A stretch of DNA of 64,000 nt, from positions 142,098,288-142,162,287 of the forward strand of contig NC_089978.1 in assembly GCF_036417845.1 (NCBI RefSeq), written 5' to 3'. Of this stretch, positions 1 to 35,300 are shown piece after piece (position 1 is the first letter of the stretch; each line of letters starts with the position of its first letter). The stretch is from Apteryx mantelli (lineage: Eukaryota; Chordata; Aves; Apterygiformes; Apterygidae). A program made the position numbers and the translations under genes. The notes beneath the pieces were generated by a model, which saw only the letters and a program-made list of their open reading frames with translations, was not told the DNA's origin and did no database searches.

Positions 1-3000
1 TAAACAGGTGCACTTAGCAATTGCTGAAGTCCTAGAAAAAGGAAAAGATTAGGGTGAAGCACTGGTGGAATTAGATGAGTAACTTCTAAAGAATCTGAAC
101 TAAGCGCCTACAAGACATAGTGCTGCACTTTCTTTTTATGCACTGCAAGCTACAGACATGCAAGTAGATGGAGAAGTTAATGTGCTGTAGATTCACTTCC
201 TTCCTTTACTACACACTTAAATTCCCTGAACAGACTGGGTCTGCATTTCACCAAAAGCCAGTGGGATGCTGGCAATTTAAAACCAGCCCATATCACAAAA
301 TCTAGAGAAAAGACAAAGGAAGAAACTGGAACTCCGGAGCTATACTTCACGTCTTTGAGTAGGACTGCACTTCTGCAGCTCTAGCAGGAAATGCTGCCGT
401 GTGGGGGCTGTAACTCTGTGGTGCACAGGCTGTGGGCTATGTAATCTGTGGAGGGGTTGGACTGTAGATGAGAACTGCTCTGGGGGAAGGAGGAAGAAAA
501 AAACTTCTTTGTGGGTAACGGACCTGAAGAGGGAAGAAAACGTGTAAAAAATTACTCTGAAGGTAGGAGGATGCAGCATAAAGAAGAATTGGCTCTCCCA
601 TCTGCTGCCACCTCAGCCTCTTCCTAACCCAAGCTAAGAAGACTGCCTTACAAGAGAAATGCAGTGCATGCCAGAGGCACACAGTTATCCTTTGCCCTGT
701 GAGATTGGTAAAAGGCGCAATGGGAGAGATGAAAGGAATAACGCCTTCAGACGCATCTATGTGGCCCCTAGACTGGACTGCAGTGCTTGCTGCAGCAAGC
801 ACACTTCAAGGTGAGAAGAAATCAAAGTGTTGTTTTGAGAGTAAAGGATGGAATTTGACAGAATTTTGGAAGTGATTTTTTTCCTCCTGTGACTCTGAAT
901 AGAAGCCACATTTGCTTATTTCTGGAAATCCTAGCTCTGTTTATTAAGAAGACTGTTGTTTGTGGTCTGTATTTTTGCCTGAAGTAGCCTACATGTGATA
1001 ATAGCACTTCAATTTGTGGATTTCTGGATTTGCTAAAAGCAGCTTGTTGAATGTCCTGGTGTATCTATCTGCCACATTCACTAACCACATATTAGAATCT
1101 GATTAATGACTTTTGAGGAGTTCAACAGCTGCCGAACAAGCTTGTTCTGGAAAGGCTAAAAATGCATTTGCTTGAAGGCACATGCTTCTGTGTTCAATCC
1201 AATAGCTTCACCCTTTTGCAGGCTGTTCATGAGCATAAATACTACTGCTCTTGACTCTTTCAGTTGAAAACTTGTGACTTCTGGATGCCTTCTTTTTGTT
1301 CCTGTCTTTAAACTGAGTGAATAATTATTTCTCGTGCTTTAAGACACAGGAAGAGCTTACAGAATAACTTCACAGAATGTGTCTTATGAGCAGCACCAAT
1401 TTGTAAATATTAAAAAACCAAACCATTAATTCTTAGCAAGAGTTTGTTGCACGTCACCACTGAATTCCATGTTTCCAACCTACCACACTTAATAATTTAG
1501 TAAATAACTAGCAATTATTTCCTTTTTTTTTTGTTTATATGCCCTTATGAAAAATGAGCTTGTGTTTGTACCTAAGCTGAATTGAACAGAGACAAACTTA
1601 AGGAAACATGGCAGTTTTACAATAATGTGCTGTCTAGTATAGTTCAATTAGATTTCAAGTTACTGGCATGTTTGTCCTTTAAATTTCAACTCCATTGCCC
1701 CAGCTGGATTGAATGTATTTATATAGGAATGGATAAAGTGTTCAAAATGGCCACAGTGCCATGTGGCCTTCAATTAGCATGTCCCTCCAAGGTGTTTGAA
1801 GACTTTTGTCTCAGGTGTCTTTTAATTAGTGTGACTTAGAGTGACTGACTGCCTTAATCCACAGTGGCTCCAAACACTTATTTATGAAGGAGAATGAGCT
1901 GTGGTTAGGAGGCTGTGTTTTCAAAGCATCTTGCTGATTGACTTCCAATAGAACTTGGATTTCAAATGGCTTACTTACGGCAATTATTTTCCAAAAGATT
2001 TTGGTGTAACACAATTTTAAAAAAGGCCCTGCTGAATAGCAACGTTGTTGAAAAAGAATGTGCCCACCTGGAAAAAGTGTATTAGCATGGATGCCTGAAA
2101 TCTAAAGCCAACCATATAATACTGCCTTCATGCAGAATCATATACAATCCTCTCTGCCCACTTCCAGTTGACTTTTCTCTAGGAATTTTTCTAAACTGAG
2201 TGTTTTAAGGTGCACCTCACATAGGTAAGATAAATGCCATGGAGCTGACCAGCAGCACTGTGCTAAATACCTGCTGGAATGAGGAAGTCATTGCTGAGTT
2301 TGAAAATATTGGTGTTGATTTTGAATTTCTTGATATGACTTTCTAGCATCTCCTATAAACTTACTTGCCATGCTCATTCGGGAGACTGTTTTATTGTCAT
2401 AATTAGAGGTCTGCTTTTTAAGTGAGTGTTCTGTGGAGAAAAGATACAGATTCAAAATTGTACTCTTGGCAAACAGCAGTTAACAGCATGTTAGATGTTC
2501 TTTGCTACAAAAAATGTAAGCTTCCTTGGGAAGAAACCTAAGCTCTCTGAAAATGTATGTACAGCTTTCAATAAGTTGACTGAATTATTTATTGCTCTAG
2601 GGCAAAGATACATTGCAGTTCATTCGGTCTGAGACTTTATGCAAAAGTTCTGTGTGCCCACAGTAGTGGTACTATCAAGTGTCAACACAGGGAAGTATTG
2701 CTTAACCTGAAAAACTTTAAAAAAGGTGAGTTACCTACTTTTCTGGAGCTAATTTCCCAATGATATGAAGTTTATGTATGTATTGTCTAGCAGGCTGACC
2801 TAGTATCTTTTGAACTCCATTCCCACTTTTAGCCAGATTTTAGAGGTAAATCTCTTACATGATGTTCCTTTTAGACTGTGGTGGTTTGACATAGACATAA
2901 AAGAACATCCTGCAACCCCTCCTCACTCAGTCACTTTTGTTTTGGCACCTTGTTTTGTGCAAAGAGACTGCAAGCAGGATACACACAAGCTGCAAATACA

Positions 3001-6000
3001 CAGCAGTTATTCACTGGCTAATGCACACAGTAGATCCAGCCCACTAGCATGTTAGTCATGCCTACTCAGTAGTACACTCTCCACTATCAATGAGTCTCTG
3101 CTCTCCAGGCAGTCATCAGACAGGGAACTGTCAGTTGCCTTTGTTCTTTGAGACAAGCTGATCCTTGACCTTGCTGAGTTGTCAGCTTCTGCTGCTTTTT
3201 CTTTCCCTGCTTCAAAGTGTTACACTTCTCATGTCAGTATTCTTCCTCTTGAATCCTCGAGTTGCCAAGTATTTATTGTTTCAACAAATGCACTGTTTTA
3301 CTCTTCTTGTATTGCATGACTTTAACTATGTACTTTCCCACACCTTAACAAATTTCTTAGGAAAACTAAGTCAAGCTCACACAGCTGTGCTGCACCAAAC
3401 TAGTCCTTGGACTGTGGACAGCTGAGCTCAGGCTGAGGGTTACAACCCCTGTCACGTCCTGTGGTACAACTATCAGCCCTGGTTACTCAGAACCTGGTTA
3501 GAGCCAGCCCCTGCAAGCAGGAATTAGGTCCAGGAGCAGAGCATACTTGTACCTCACCAAATCTTCTATCCCTTAACTGGAACTGCAAATAGGAGGAAAT
3601 GAGGCCAAGAGGAGGGTTTTGACAGACATCACATCATTCCTCTTCAAATTGGCCCTGCCTGCCCTGTGCAGGCTCTCAGAGCCACAGCTCTCCTGTGAGC
3701 TGGGGTGCCAACCATTTAGTCTGCTTACAACTAAGTGCAAGCCAGAGCTGACCAGCAGTTGGCTGATCAGCAGCTGTTTGTTGTCCTTCCTCCTCCACCC
3801 CACACAAAACCTCAGTATTAAAGATGTTGGAGTGTGTTTTGAGGTATCTGCGAAACAGAAAGGTGCGCAGATGGTTTCCTAGCCTGCCCCAGCAAGGTTC
3901 TAGGGCTTTGATTTGCTTCTTGGCACATTCAGGCCTCTGGGGAAAAAAGAAAAAAAAAAAAGCTACCTTAGCAACAGCTCTGCACAAGCGTAAGCTGTGA
4001 ACTTGCAGCCCTCTGGCACAGCTGCTGTTTGGGTCTGACTTCTCAAAGATAAGGCACTGACAGACACACATGAGTCTGTGAGACAAATGCAGTGCAGTTT
4101 CCCGAAAAAAAACCCTGAAGCCACAGAACAGGCCTGACCGCCATTGCTGAGTATTAGCATGTCCTTAGAGAATACACAGTGGCTGTATGCAGGCACATAC
4201 ATAACTACTCATCAAGACCTTTTGAAAGAATATTGTATGCAAGGAAGATAAAATATACGTAAGGCTTAAAGAAACTATCACTTGAAGAGCTTCCTGCAGC
4301 TGAATAAGGCCTTTATTCTCTATTTTGAAAGGATCTATTTGTATGCCTGTATCAGGAAAACATGGGTGGAAAGCCTGTTTAAAAAAATTATATTTCACCC
4401 TAGGTTAATAGATCTGGTCTTGATTTGCAAACAAAAGAACACATGACTCAAAACTAATGTACCATCCACAGTAGTTGGTCATGATACCACTGATGTTGTG
4501 ATACATTTTCATTGCCAACAAAACCAGTGAGCTGTAGTACTGGAGAGGGCTTTGGGGGCGGGAGTAGAGTATGCCCAGGCAAAGCCTTGAACCAGCAATG
4601 GGCAACAGCTTTGTTTTCATGGCAGTTTCCACACTTCACCATTCAGCATAGTGGGGTAAAGCAAAACAGACTGAACAGAAGGAATAGCTGGAATATTTTA
4701 AATAAAAATAAGAATGGGAAAGTAAGGCAGGAAACCAGAAGTACTCGTCTACAGCAAAATGTATCATACTAATTGAATGCAAAAGCTTCAAGTCACATCA
4801 TGGAAGAAAAGACTGTCAAGTTTGTAAACCTATAGTTTAACAACAAATTTAAAAACTTCCTCAGTACAAGCAAAGAAGTCATTTACTTGTGCTGAATTAA
4901 GCATATCTGAATTTATTGATGTAAAGCAGGCAAAGTTTTAAATCACATTGTATCAAAAGTATTATAAATGTCATTGTTACATTTGTTTAGCAATGGATCA
5001 CTTAGGCACCTACACACTTCGTAAATAGCCAGCAGTGTTCTCTGGCTTTTGTTTCCTAGGAGATTTGTTACAATCTTTGAGTAAAAAGTTATTTGTCCAA
5101 AATCATTATTATAAATGCACTGATTAAAAATCAACAGTAAAAAGACTACTACAGTGAGCCAAAGCATGGCCATGGCCAGATAGATACACAAAGCAGTGAT
5201 GTACCTGAAGAACAGGGAACTATGACTGCCTGCAGGATTCAAAAGGCTACAGGCAAGGACTGAAGTACCCTTATCTGGTTTCACAAGCCATCATTAGCTT
5301 AAAAATAAGCTGACTATTCTTTTCTCAAAAGAGGGCTGGGGCAGAAAGGTGGCAGCAAGACACTTTCAGGTCTTTAGCCTCTATGCAGGAACTCCAGGTG
5401 CAGTGCAGTGCAGTGTGAGTGATGTAAGTGGTAAAGTCAGAAGAAGCCATATGTGAGAGGGGGCTGCTGTGGGACCCGGGAAAGAGCCTGAGTTGGACAG
5501 GAAGGAAGGGGAGGCATATGTGTGCAAGAGAGCTTGCAGATGTGATACAGAAGCCAGAGCTCAGGCACCTGAAGACAGTCCTGCTTCCATTCAGAAACAA
5601 GATGAGTTTAGTTTTGGTTTGAAATGCTATCTTCTTTCCCTTCATTAGGGCTTTTGGATTGCAATTGCAAGATAATCTGATACCTTTGCTGTACTGCAGA
5701 AATCCAGAGGCATCAGAACTCCATAAAGGTACATGGCTCATATCCTTCCCCATTTGCAGCACCAGAGCTTGAAGTCACCCCACTTAAATGAGAAAGCTTT
5801 GTGTCAGTTCTTGTTAGCTCTCTCTTCGTGGGAGCTCCCTTCCAGTCTTCATCCATACTGAGATGTCTCAATGTTCTATAAAATGCATGCTGTGACATTG
5901 GTTTTAAAGTATACTTTGCTAACACACAGTGACTTGGTGCTACTGGGATCATAGAAAGGCCCAACTTTCCAAAAGCTGAGATAAGCACAAAAACACCAGT

Positions 6001-6837
6001 CCAAACTAGCATTCAGAAATACCACTGCTTAAGGAGAAAAATCCAGCCTTTTTCTTTTTTTCTGAAAGATCTACAAGTGCCAAAGGAGTACCCCCATTAC
6101 AATATTCCCAAGCAGCAGCCAGCCATTGCTCTTCATGTCTGGTTTCATTCACATAGTAGTTTCAGAAAGCTCTGAGGCCCTTTGTTTAAGCGGAAAAAGC
6201 CTAACATTTTATAAGAGGGAGCTTAGAAAATATGCACCTGGAAAGAGATCCTGAATGCAGACAGATCTGTAATGCTAGGATCTGTGACCCATGGCCAGGC
6301 AGACTGGAAGCTTTGTATGGAATTCAGTTTATGCTTGTATTGGCTTTGGCTCCTTACCTTCTATTAGCTATGCTTAAAAAGCCTATTTGAATTACCTGAA
6401 CAATTTACTGATTATTTAATATATTAATTAACAAAGTAGCAAACTGGGCCAACAACTGACTGAAATCCAGGCACTGTTATAAGTACTGTTTCTGGCAATC
6501 CACCATCACCATATTTCCTACGCACATCTTCATAATCAGGGAGTTTTCAAGAAAAAGTACCAGAAAAGCAGTGTCCCAGGATGCTTCAGAAAGCTGTGCA
6601 TTATCAGCAGGCGAGCTTATTCCCTCGTGGAATAAGCTAAGTTACAACCTGCTGAAACCCAACAGCTCTGTACCTTAAAAAAAAAAAAATTTTTTTAAAT
6701 CATTGTTAGGCCTCCAGTTCCTAGGGTGCTCTTACCTACTGTGAAGTTCCAGTATGGTTTATAGTGTAGCATGTTCCCCCACCCAAATGTTGATTGGTAA
6801 GCTCATTGCCACTTCACCCGAAGCACACGGGAAAGAT
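1..6837. other. Gene-free left flank (TTC38 3' flank)
   Basis: I recognise no coding exon here on either strand. The open frames are short, lack family resemblance and have no exon-like conservation. The part next to 6837 should contain the TTC38 3' UTR on the minus strand. Possible minus-strand poly(A) signals are an ATTAAA at about 6415-6420 and an AATAAA at about 4912-4917; neither can be chosen from sequence alone. An A-run meeting a T-run lies near 6678-6697. In mammals GTSE1 follows TTC38 on this side, but no GTSE1 exon or CpG island is visible here. Confidence 0.6.
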
Positions 6838-28986
<22,149 letters not shown>

Positions 28987-29031
28987 GACCCTGCTCCGCC
29001 AGGCCCGCAGCAGCCCGACCGTCTCCAGCCC

Positions 29032-29066
29032 GGAGGAGGAGGAAGAGGAGGAGGAGGAGGAGGAGG
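29032..29066. repeat. (GGA)n triplet repeat in CpG island
   Basis: Interrupted GGA/GAG purine repeat within the divergent promoter, lying upstream of the TTC38 start codon in the transcribed or promoter region. It gives poly-Glu or poly-Ser frames that I regard as non-coding. Confidence 0.85.
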
Positions 29067-29363
29067 GGAGGGCCCGGCGCGCCAACGGCCGGCGGCGGGG
29101 CGTTGGGGCGGCGCCCAGCTCGTCGGCGGCGGGCACCTCCTCTCCCGGGCCCCGCGGGGGGGGGCAGCGAGGCGGCCAGGCGGCCGGCCGGCACCCCCGG
29201 CCCGCGCGGCCCTTTCCCCCTCTGCCGCCCAGCTCCGGCCCTCGGCTTGAGCGGCGGGGACGTGGGCAGGGTTGGGGGGTTGTGAAGCCAGGTTTGGGGG
29301 GTTGTTTTGTTTCCGAGTGGGGGGTTGATAGAACAAGCCTGACAACCCCCTGCCTCAAAGGGG

Positions 29364-32300
29364 ATGGGAAGCCGGGCTGTAGCCGTGACGCTGCCACGAG
29401 CGACCTGGCTGGGTGACTGCCCCGGGACCCGAGGTGCCCATCACACCGGGCAGTGGGCCCTGGGGGCACAGCTGGTGCCCTGCAACGGTTGGAGCGGCCA
29501 GGAACAGCCAGGGTTTTCCTCTTTAAGCCCTTTTTTAGGTCGCCACACAACACCAGGGCCTGCGCTCCCTCTTCTCCTCCTTGGGCTGCTTAGCTGCTGC
29601 CCCCCAGGCTCAGGAGATGCTGCTCCCCTTTTCCAGCCACCGCCCCTGCTGGTCACCTGCTTGGGCCCTCACGGACATGTCTCACAACAGTGGGACAACA
29701 AGCACTGGATCTCCTGCTTATGGAACAGCACCATGAAGCTGCATTACCAGCCAGACCCAGGAGGGAGACCCAAGGCAGAGGTGCAGCCGCAGCCCCCACC
29801 ACATTGCTTCTGGTACCTGAACTCAGCCTGGGTGAAGAACACCTCTCACTGGTCAGGGCAGGTCATACTGGAGGCAGGCCTCCTTCCAGGAAGCACTCCA
29901 GCACCCACAGCCTCCAGCTTCATTACAGTGCAATGCTCATCAGCTTCATGTGCTGCACCTGAGTGCCTTCATCACAACTTGAGCATTGAGATGTCTAGGC
30001 AGGATATGCGTCTGTTTGTACTTTGGCCACAGATTCACCTGATCCATACATGGCAGCCAGTAGAGCTGGGCTGGTGTGCACGCCTCAAGAGTGCAAACTG
30101 GCAGTACCGTTTCAGCAGCCACGGAGGCAACCCATCTGCCCTTCTCATTCCCAGCAATGAGCACAAAGACACACTACCACCCTCTGTTTACCCAAGGGCC
30201 GAGTTGCAACAGGCTTGTGCTACCTACTACAACTACCGTTTGACTGTACGCTACAGACACCATGGGCTCTATGTAGCTTCAGTCAGCATTGAGCAGATGC
30301 CTCAGATAAGCCTCAACCTCTCTCTCAAAGTAGAGCCTAACTTGCTGCATGTCCTCAGTATCAGCTCCAAGCTCCTTAGTGTTCCTCAACAGCCCCTTAA
30401 CCTCTCCTGGAGTCTTCAGCCCCTTGCACTTAGGACACTGGCCTACAGGCTGGTGGACACACAGGGTATAGGAGGTTGGTTCAGTTCCTACAGTTCTTTT
30501 ACCTTGCAGAGCAACTTCTGTGCTGTACCCACTCTTCAGAGGCTTGGTGAGATGGTGGTGGCCAGCCTCTACTTTCATGTTGATGGAAAGAGATTCAAAG
30601 AATTGACAGGAGAATTACATCTGTTCAATGGTACACTGGGCCTAGCTGCAGGTGGAGAAACTCCTGCCTATGTCAACCTTCACCCTGGCAAAACCAAGAG
30701 AGGCACTTACATTTTCAGATACAACCATGGAACTTTTTATACAACCAAAGAAAACAACAGCAGTATTGCCACAGATGGCTCTAACACACACTATGTATTC
30801 TACCAGCACCAGGAGTTTTCCTACTTATTCTCCGTTGAGTTTGTGAAGTTTCATTGGTATAAGTTCAATATCTACCTTTACATGAATCAGAAAAGGGCTC
30901 TGTTTAGGTCTCTGGTAGACAGAGATCTTGAAGTCCACATTTTCAACAGTAGTCCTTCATTTCTGCAGAGCTTTGTTTATTTAGTGTGGTTTATTCCTGT
31001 ACAACATCCTATGCTACAATGTGAGTGGACCTTCAATCTGCAGCTATTTGGAACAAAAAGAGACCATCTTATTCAGAATAACACTTATACATACAATGAT
31101 CACGTAAGAAATGCCACACGTTTTGTCCGTCGCTCTGTTTTACCTTTTGATCCTGAGAAATACGCAGGGTTTGTGGCAAAAGTGAATTGTACCAGGAATG
31201 GACTTACACCTGCTCTTTTACGAGTCAGAGTCAATAATTATGCTTCAAAAACCATAGAACCATTGGTGGCTTGTCAGAAAAAGCCCTGTCGGATAGACAT
31301 GGTTTGGATTCAGAGACCTACTCTTCATACCTCTCTCTTACGTCATAAAAAGGGGGCATCTTTTTACCTGTTTGTCAGACTGCTAGTAGACTGCAATGTA
31401 GGTATAACTATTAGGCCTTTGTGGCGAATCTATCCTGTTGAGGACACAAAAGCCATTCCAGACTGGTCAAGACCTATAAACTCATCTATGATGTATGGTG
31501 TAAATACCATACGCATAACTGTTCCCAGTTCTACTTTAGATTATGGGTTGTATCTGTTTTATTTCTCTGTCACAATAACTCCAGTTTGGACCAAAACAGT
31601 TCTCAAGGGCTCAGATAAAATTCATATTCAGATTGACAGAACTGATCTAGTTGCAAATATTGCAGCAGGCACGTTCCGAACAGTGGGTTTTTCTGATAGG
31701 TGGACTCTTGATGGCTCTTCATCCTCTGATCCTGATTCAGTGGAAGGACTAAAGGGAATCAGGTTTACCTGGTACTGCACTAAAAGGTTATCAGACTACA
31801 CAAACATGAAATTGAGTGTAGGAAAGAAATGTCATCCAGCCCAGAGAGATTTGAAATGGTTAACATCTTCAGGCCCAGTTCAGGCAGTAGCACCAGAAAC
31901 CCTCCGAGGAAACACTATATATTACTTTCGTCTAGTGATTCGAAAAGATACAAGACAGAGTTATGCTGACCAAACTGTACATGTGAAGCCTGGATCCCCA
32001 CCTATTCTGAATGTGGTATGCATTGAAAACTGTGGTAAAACTGTAATCCCAACAGAAAGACTTACGTTATCTGGAAAATGCCTAAACTGTAGAACAAGCA
32101 GCCAACCAGTCTATCACTGGTCCCTTTTTTCTACAGAAGAAAATTCTACAGAAATTAGATTTGATTGGTCTTCCAGAACCTCAACAGGGAGGTCTGGGGC
32201 TTACCTATCTGTACATGCTCTGAGTTTTATGAATACTGCATATCAATCATATGTACTTCTATTAAAAGTAACTACTTGGGATGGTAGGTCATCAATCTAC

Positions 32301-35300
32301 AGATACTCATTTAAAATAAATTCTGCTCCAAGGGCTGGAAAGTGTACCATCAAGCCACACTGGGGTACCGCATTTGTGACAAAATTTGTTGTTCGATGCA
32401 GTGGATTTTCTGATAGCAATTTACCTCTGACCTATAAAGTAATAGTAGCTTCTGAGGTACCAAAAACTACCAAAATAAATTCTTTAGAGGAAAATACATT
32501 TGGCACAATTCTATATTTTGGTTATCAGCCTGAAACTCCTCCATCTTTTCTCCCAGTTGGAGTACCCTCTCAGAAGTATACTTTGACAATTTATGTTCAA
32601 GTCTGTGATTCTCTTGGGGCATTTACCCAAGTGAGTTTATACGTAAAAGTGCAGAACCCAGTTGAAAGTCGACCACCAGCTATTGTGTTTCACGAACTAC
32701 TTGCCTCAGTAAGTGGATCAAGTGCACCAATGACATCTTATCTCCAAACTGGAGATTATTTTAATGCAGGATATTTGGTTTATATTGCAGCCTCAGTCTT
32801 AAATTATATTAAAGCTGCACCAACTCTCCAAATATCTAAGGCTCAGCTTCGGGAAAGCCTTATCAAAACAGCCCTGAAGATTTCAACTGAGAGCATAATA
32901 GAAATTAATCAAGTAGTTGCTGCTATTTTTCAAGTCACAGAGGAAGCTGATGAAATAAGTATTAGATCACAGGAGCTTGTCATTAGGAAACTGAACGAAG
33001 TAACTGAAGTGCTGAAAATACAAAGGAATGAGAGCCATTGGTCCAAACAAACAGAAATTCAGACCAGCGGAATACTAAGATGCTTATCCAACATCCTGAG
33101 AGCTTCTCTTTTACATCGTAGGAATGTCAACGTAGATGGAATTAAACAAGTTTTCTTCATCATGGAAAATTTAACCGACGTAGTTTTCCAGGGAAAAGTC
33201 CCTGGAGAAATGGAAACTGTAATGGAAACAAAAAACTGGAATATCACTTTGAACAAAAATGAAAACTGGAATGTTACAAATGCTTTCTCTACCATAAAAA
33301 AATGCAAGAATTGTTTTTATCCAAAGCTAAAAAAAGAGAATTCTTCAGAATTGCCCAGTGATGCTGTGATTTCCACTACCCTTTATGAGTTTGATGAGAA
33401 CCCTTTCCCTTGGTTAGGGTATACATCAGAAATCGCAACAACGGTGTTGGGATTCAAAATGACAGAGACCAAGGCTAATGGGGATCTAGTAGGGATCATG
33501 CCTGAAGGGGCAGACATTATTATTGCTAGGAAATATATGGACTCTTCAACTTTTCAGTTAGCAATAGGGCCTGATAAAACACAACATTACACAACTGGAG
33601 GATTTAGTGTTGAAGTGAAGAAAAATACAAAGGAGGTATATATCCAGATTGTGACCAAACTTAAAGTTACTTTCAAGGTGTTAGTGTTCCCAAGTGCTAA
33701 TGTCACTCATGCTTCTCCTATAGCCTCTTTTTCTGCATTTCACCACATGTCAACAGTTGCAAGCAAAAATACTCCATCTAATACTGAATGTAACATTAAG
33801 GCTCCTTACGTTATCTGCCTCCCAAAGTCATTGCTGAGAATCACAGCCCAAGAAAGTGGTACTGATAGTACTGGAAGTCATAATATCTCTATCATCTTGC
33901 TGTCACGCTATGTTGTAAGGTATCAAAATACGAGACTGGTAAGCATATCCATTTTTAGTGATCAGTGCTTATTTCTGGATGGAGGTCGAAGTCACTGGAA
34001 AGAAGACACCTGCAGGCTTGGCTCTTTTACCAATTGGCAAAGGGTGCATTGCGTCTGCAATATGAAGCAGAGTCCCAGAAGACTGTTAAAACACACTGCG
34101 TCAAACACATCCACTTTCAGCATCAGGTTCCTGGCAGCCAAAGTAATAGTTACCCCCAACACCGTGGATCTGGAAAAATCCTTGATAGCGGACATACCTA
34201 AAAACCCTGTGACCCTTTTAACAGTGGTGTGTATTTTTTTCGTCTACTTGCTTCTGGCCCTCTGGGCTGTGAAAAAAGACAGGGCTGATAGAGTCAGCAA
34301 AGACAAGATTATCGTTCTGCCAGACAACGACCCCTTTGATAAAGCGTGCTTTTTGGTTACTTTATACACAGGCAGTCGCTTGGGAGCTGGAACCAACGCA
34401 GATGTTTTTCTTCAACTCATTGGTCAGGATGGCACAAGTGATGTCCATTGTTTACAGCACCCACATTTTCCATCTTTCCGTCAGGGAAGCACTGATACTT
34501 TTTTGTTAACTACTAAGAGAGATTTAGGAGACATTTGTTCCTTGAGGGTCCGGCACAATAACAAAGGCCCTTCTCCAAGCTGGTTCTTAAGCAGAGTCAA
34601 AGTTGAAAATATGTACACTAAGAAGATCTGGTTCTTTATTTGCAGAAAATGGCTCGCTCTTGACAAGGATGATCACTTACTAGAAAGGACATTTACTGTC
34701 ATGAATCCAAAAGCATCTCTGTCCAGAATCGACTATTTTTTGATTAATCTTGCTGAAAACCTGATAGATGGTCATCTCTGGTTCTCGATTTTTGCTCATA
34801 TTGTCACTGGCACTTTCAGTAGGCTCCAAAGGTTATCATGTTGTTTAGCAATATTATTATTAAACCTGCTTGTTAACATTATGTTCTTTAATGCTGGCAA
34901 GAGTGAAGAATCTCCACCACACCTGAGGTATTTGAGATCAATAGCAGTAGGAGTTGAAAGTGCTTTGGTTACCATACCTGTACAAATGATTATAATTGCC
35001 TTCTTTAGGTATTCCAGGAAGAAACCTTCTTCCTCAGGTGTGACTCAGAAGCACCCAAAGGAAAGTCCATCCCTCATGTCTGAAAATCTTGGGAACTGGA
35101 AGGAACACTTACAAAAATGGTACCTTTCAGAAACTTCAGCACGATCCAGGAATACTAGTCCGTTGGGGAACTTTCCTGGTGCTAGCAATTCACAGAGCTT
35201 CCAGAATTACGGAAAGATAATAAACCAAGGAACTCCCCAAAACTGGAGTAACTGCACAATTTCCGAAAGAGATGCAAATGTAATTGCAGCAGAGGAGGAG

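Noticed and set aside
1-51. Short plus-strand open tail and a minus-strand TTTTTCTAG acceptor-like site at the left edge
   Set aside because: Too short to identify; could be the edge of an exon but cannot be supported.
437-802. Minus-strand open frame of 121 codons near the left edge
   Set aside because: No recognisable domain, no promoter context, and a nested shadow frame; likely chance.
5325-5762. Minus-strand open frame of 145 codons
   Set aside because: Composition is low-complexity and no family resemblance or splice context is seen; it lies in the TTC38 3' flank.
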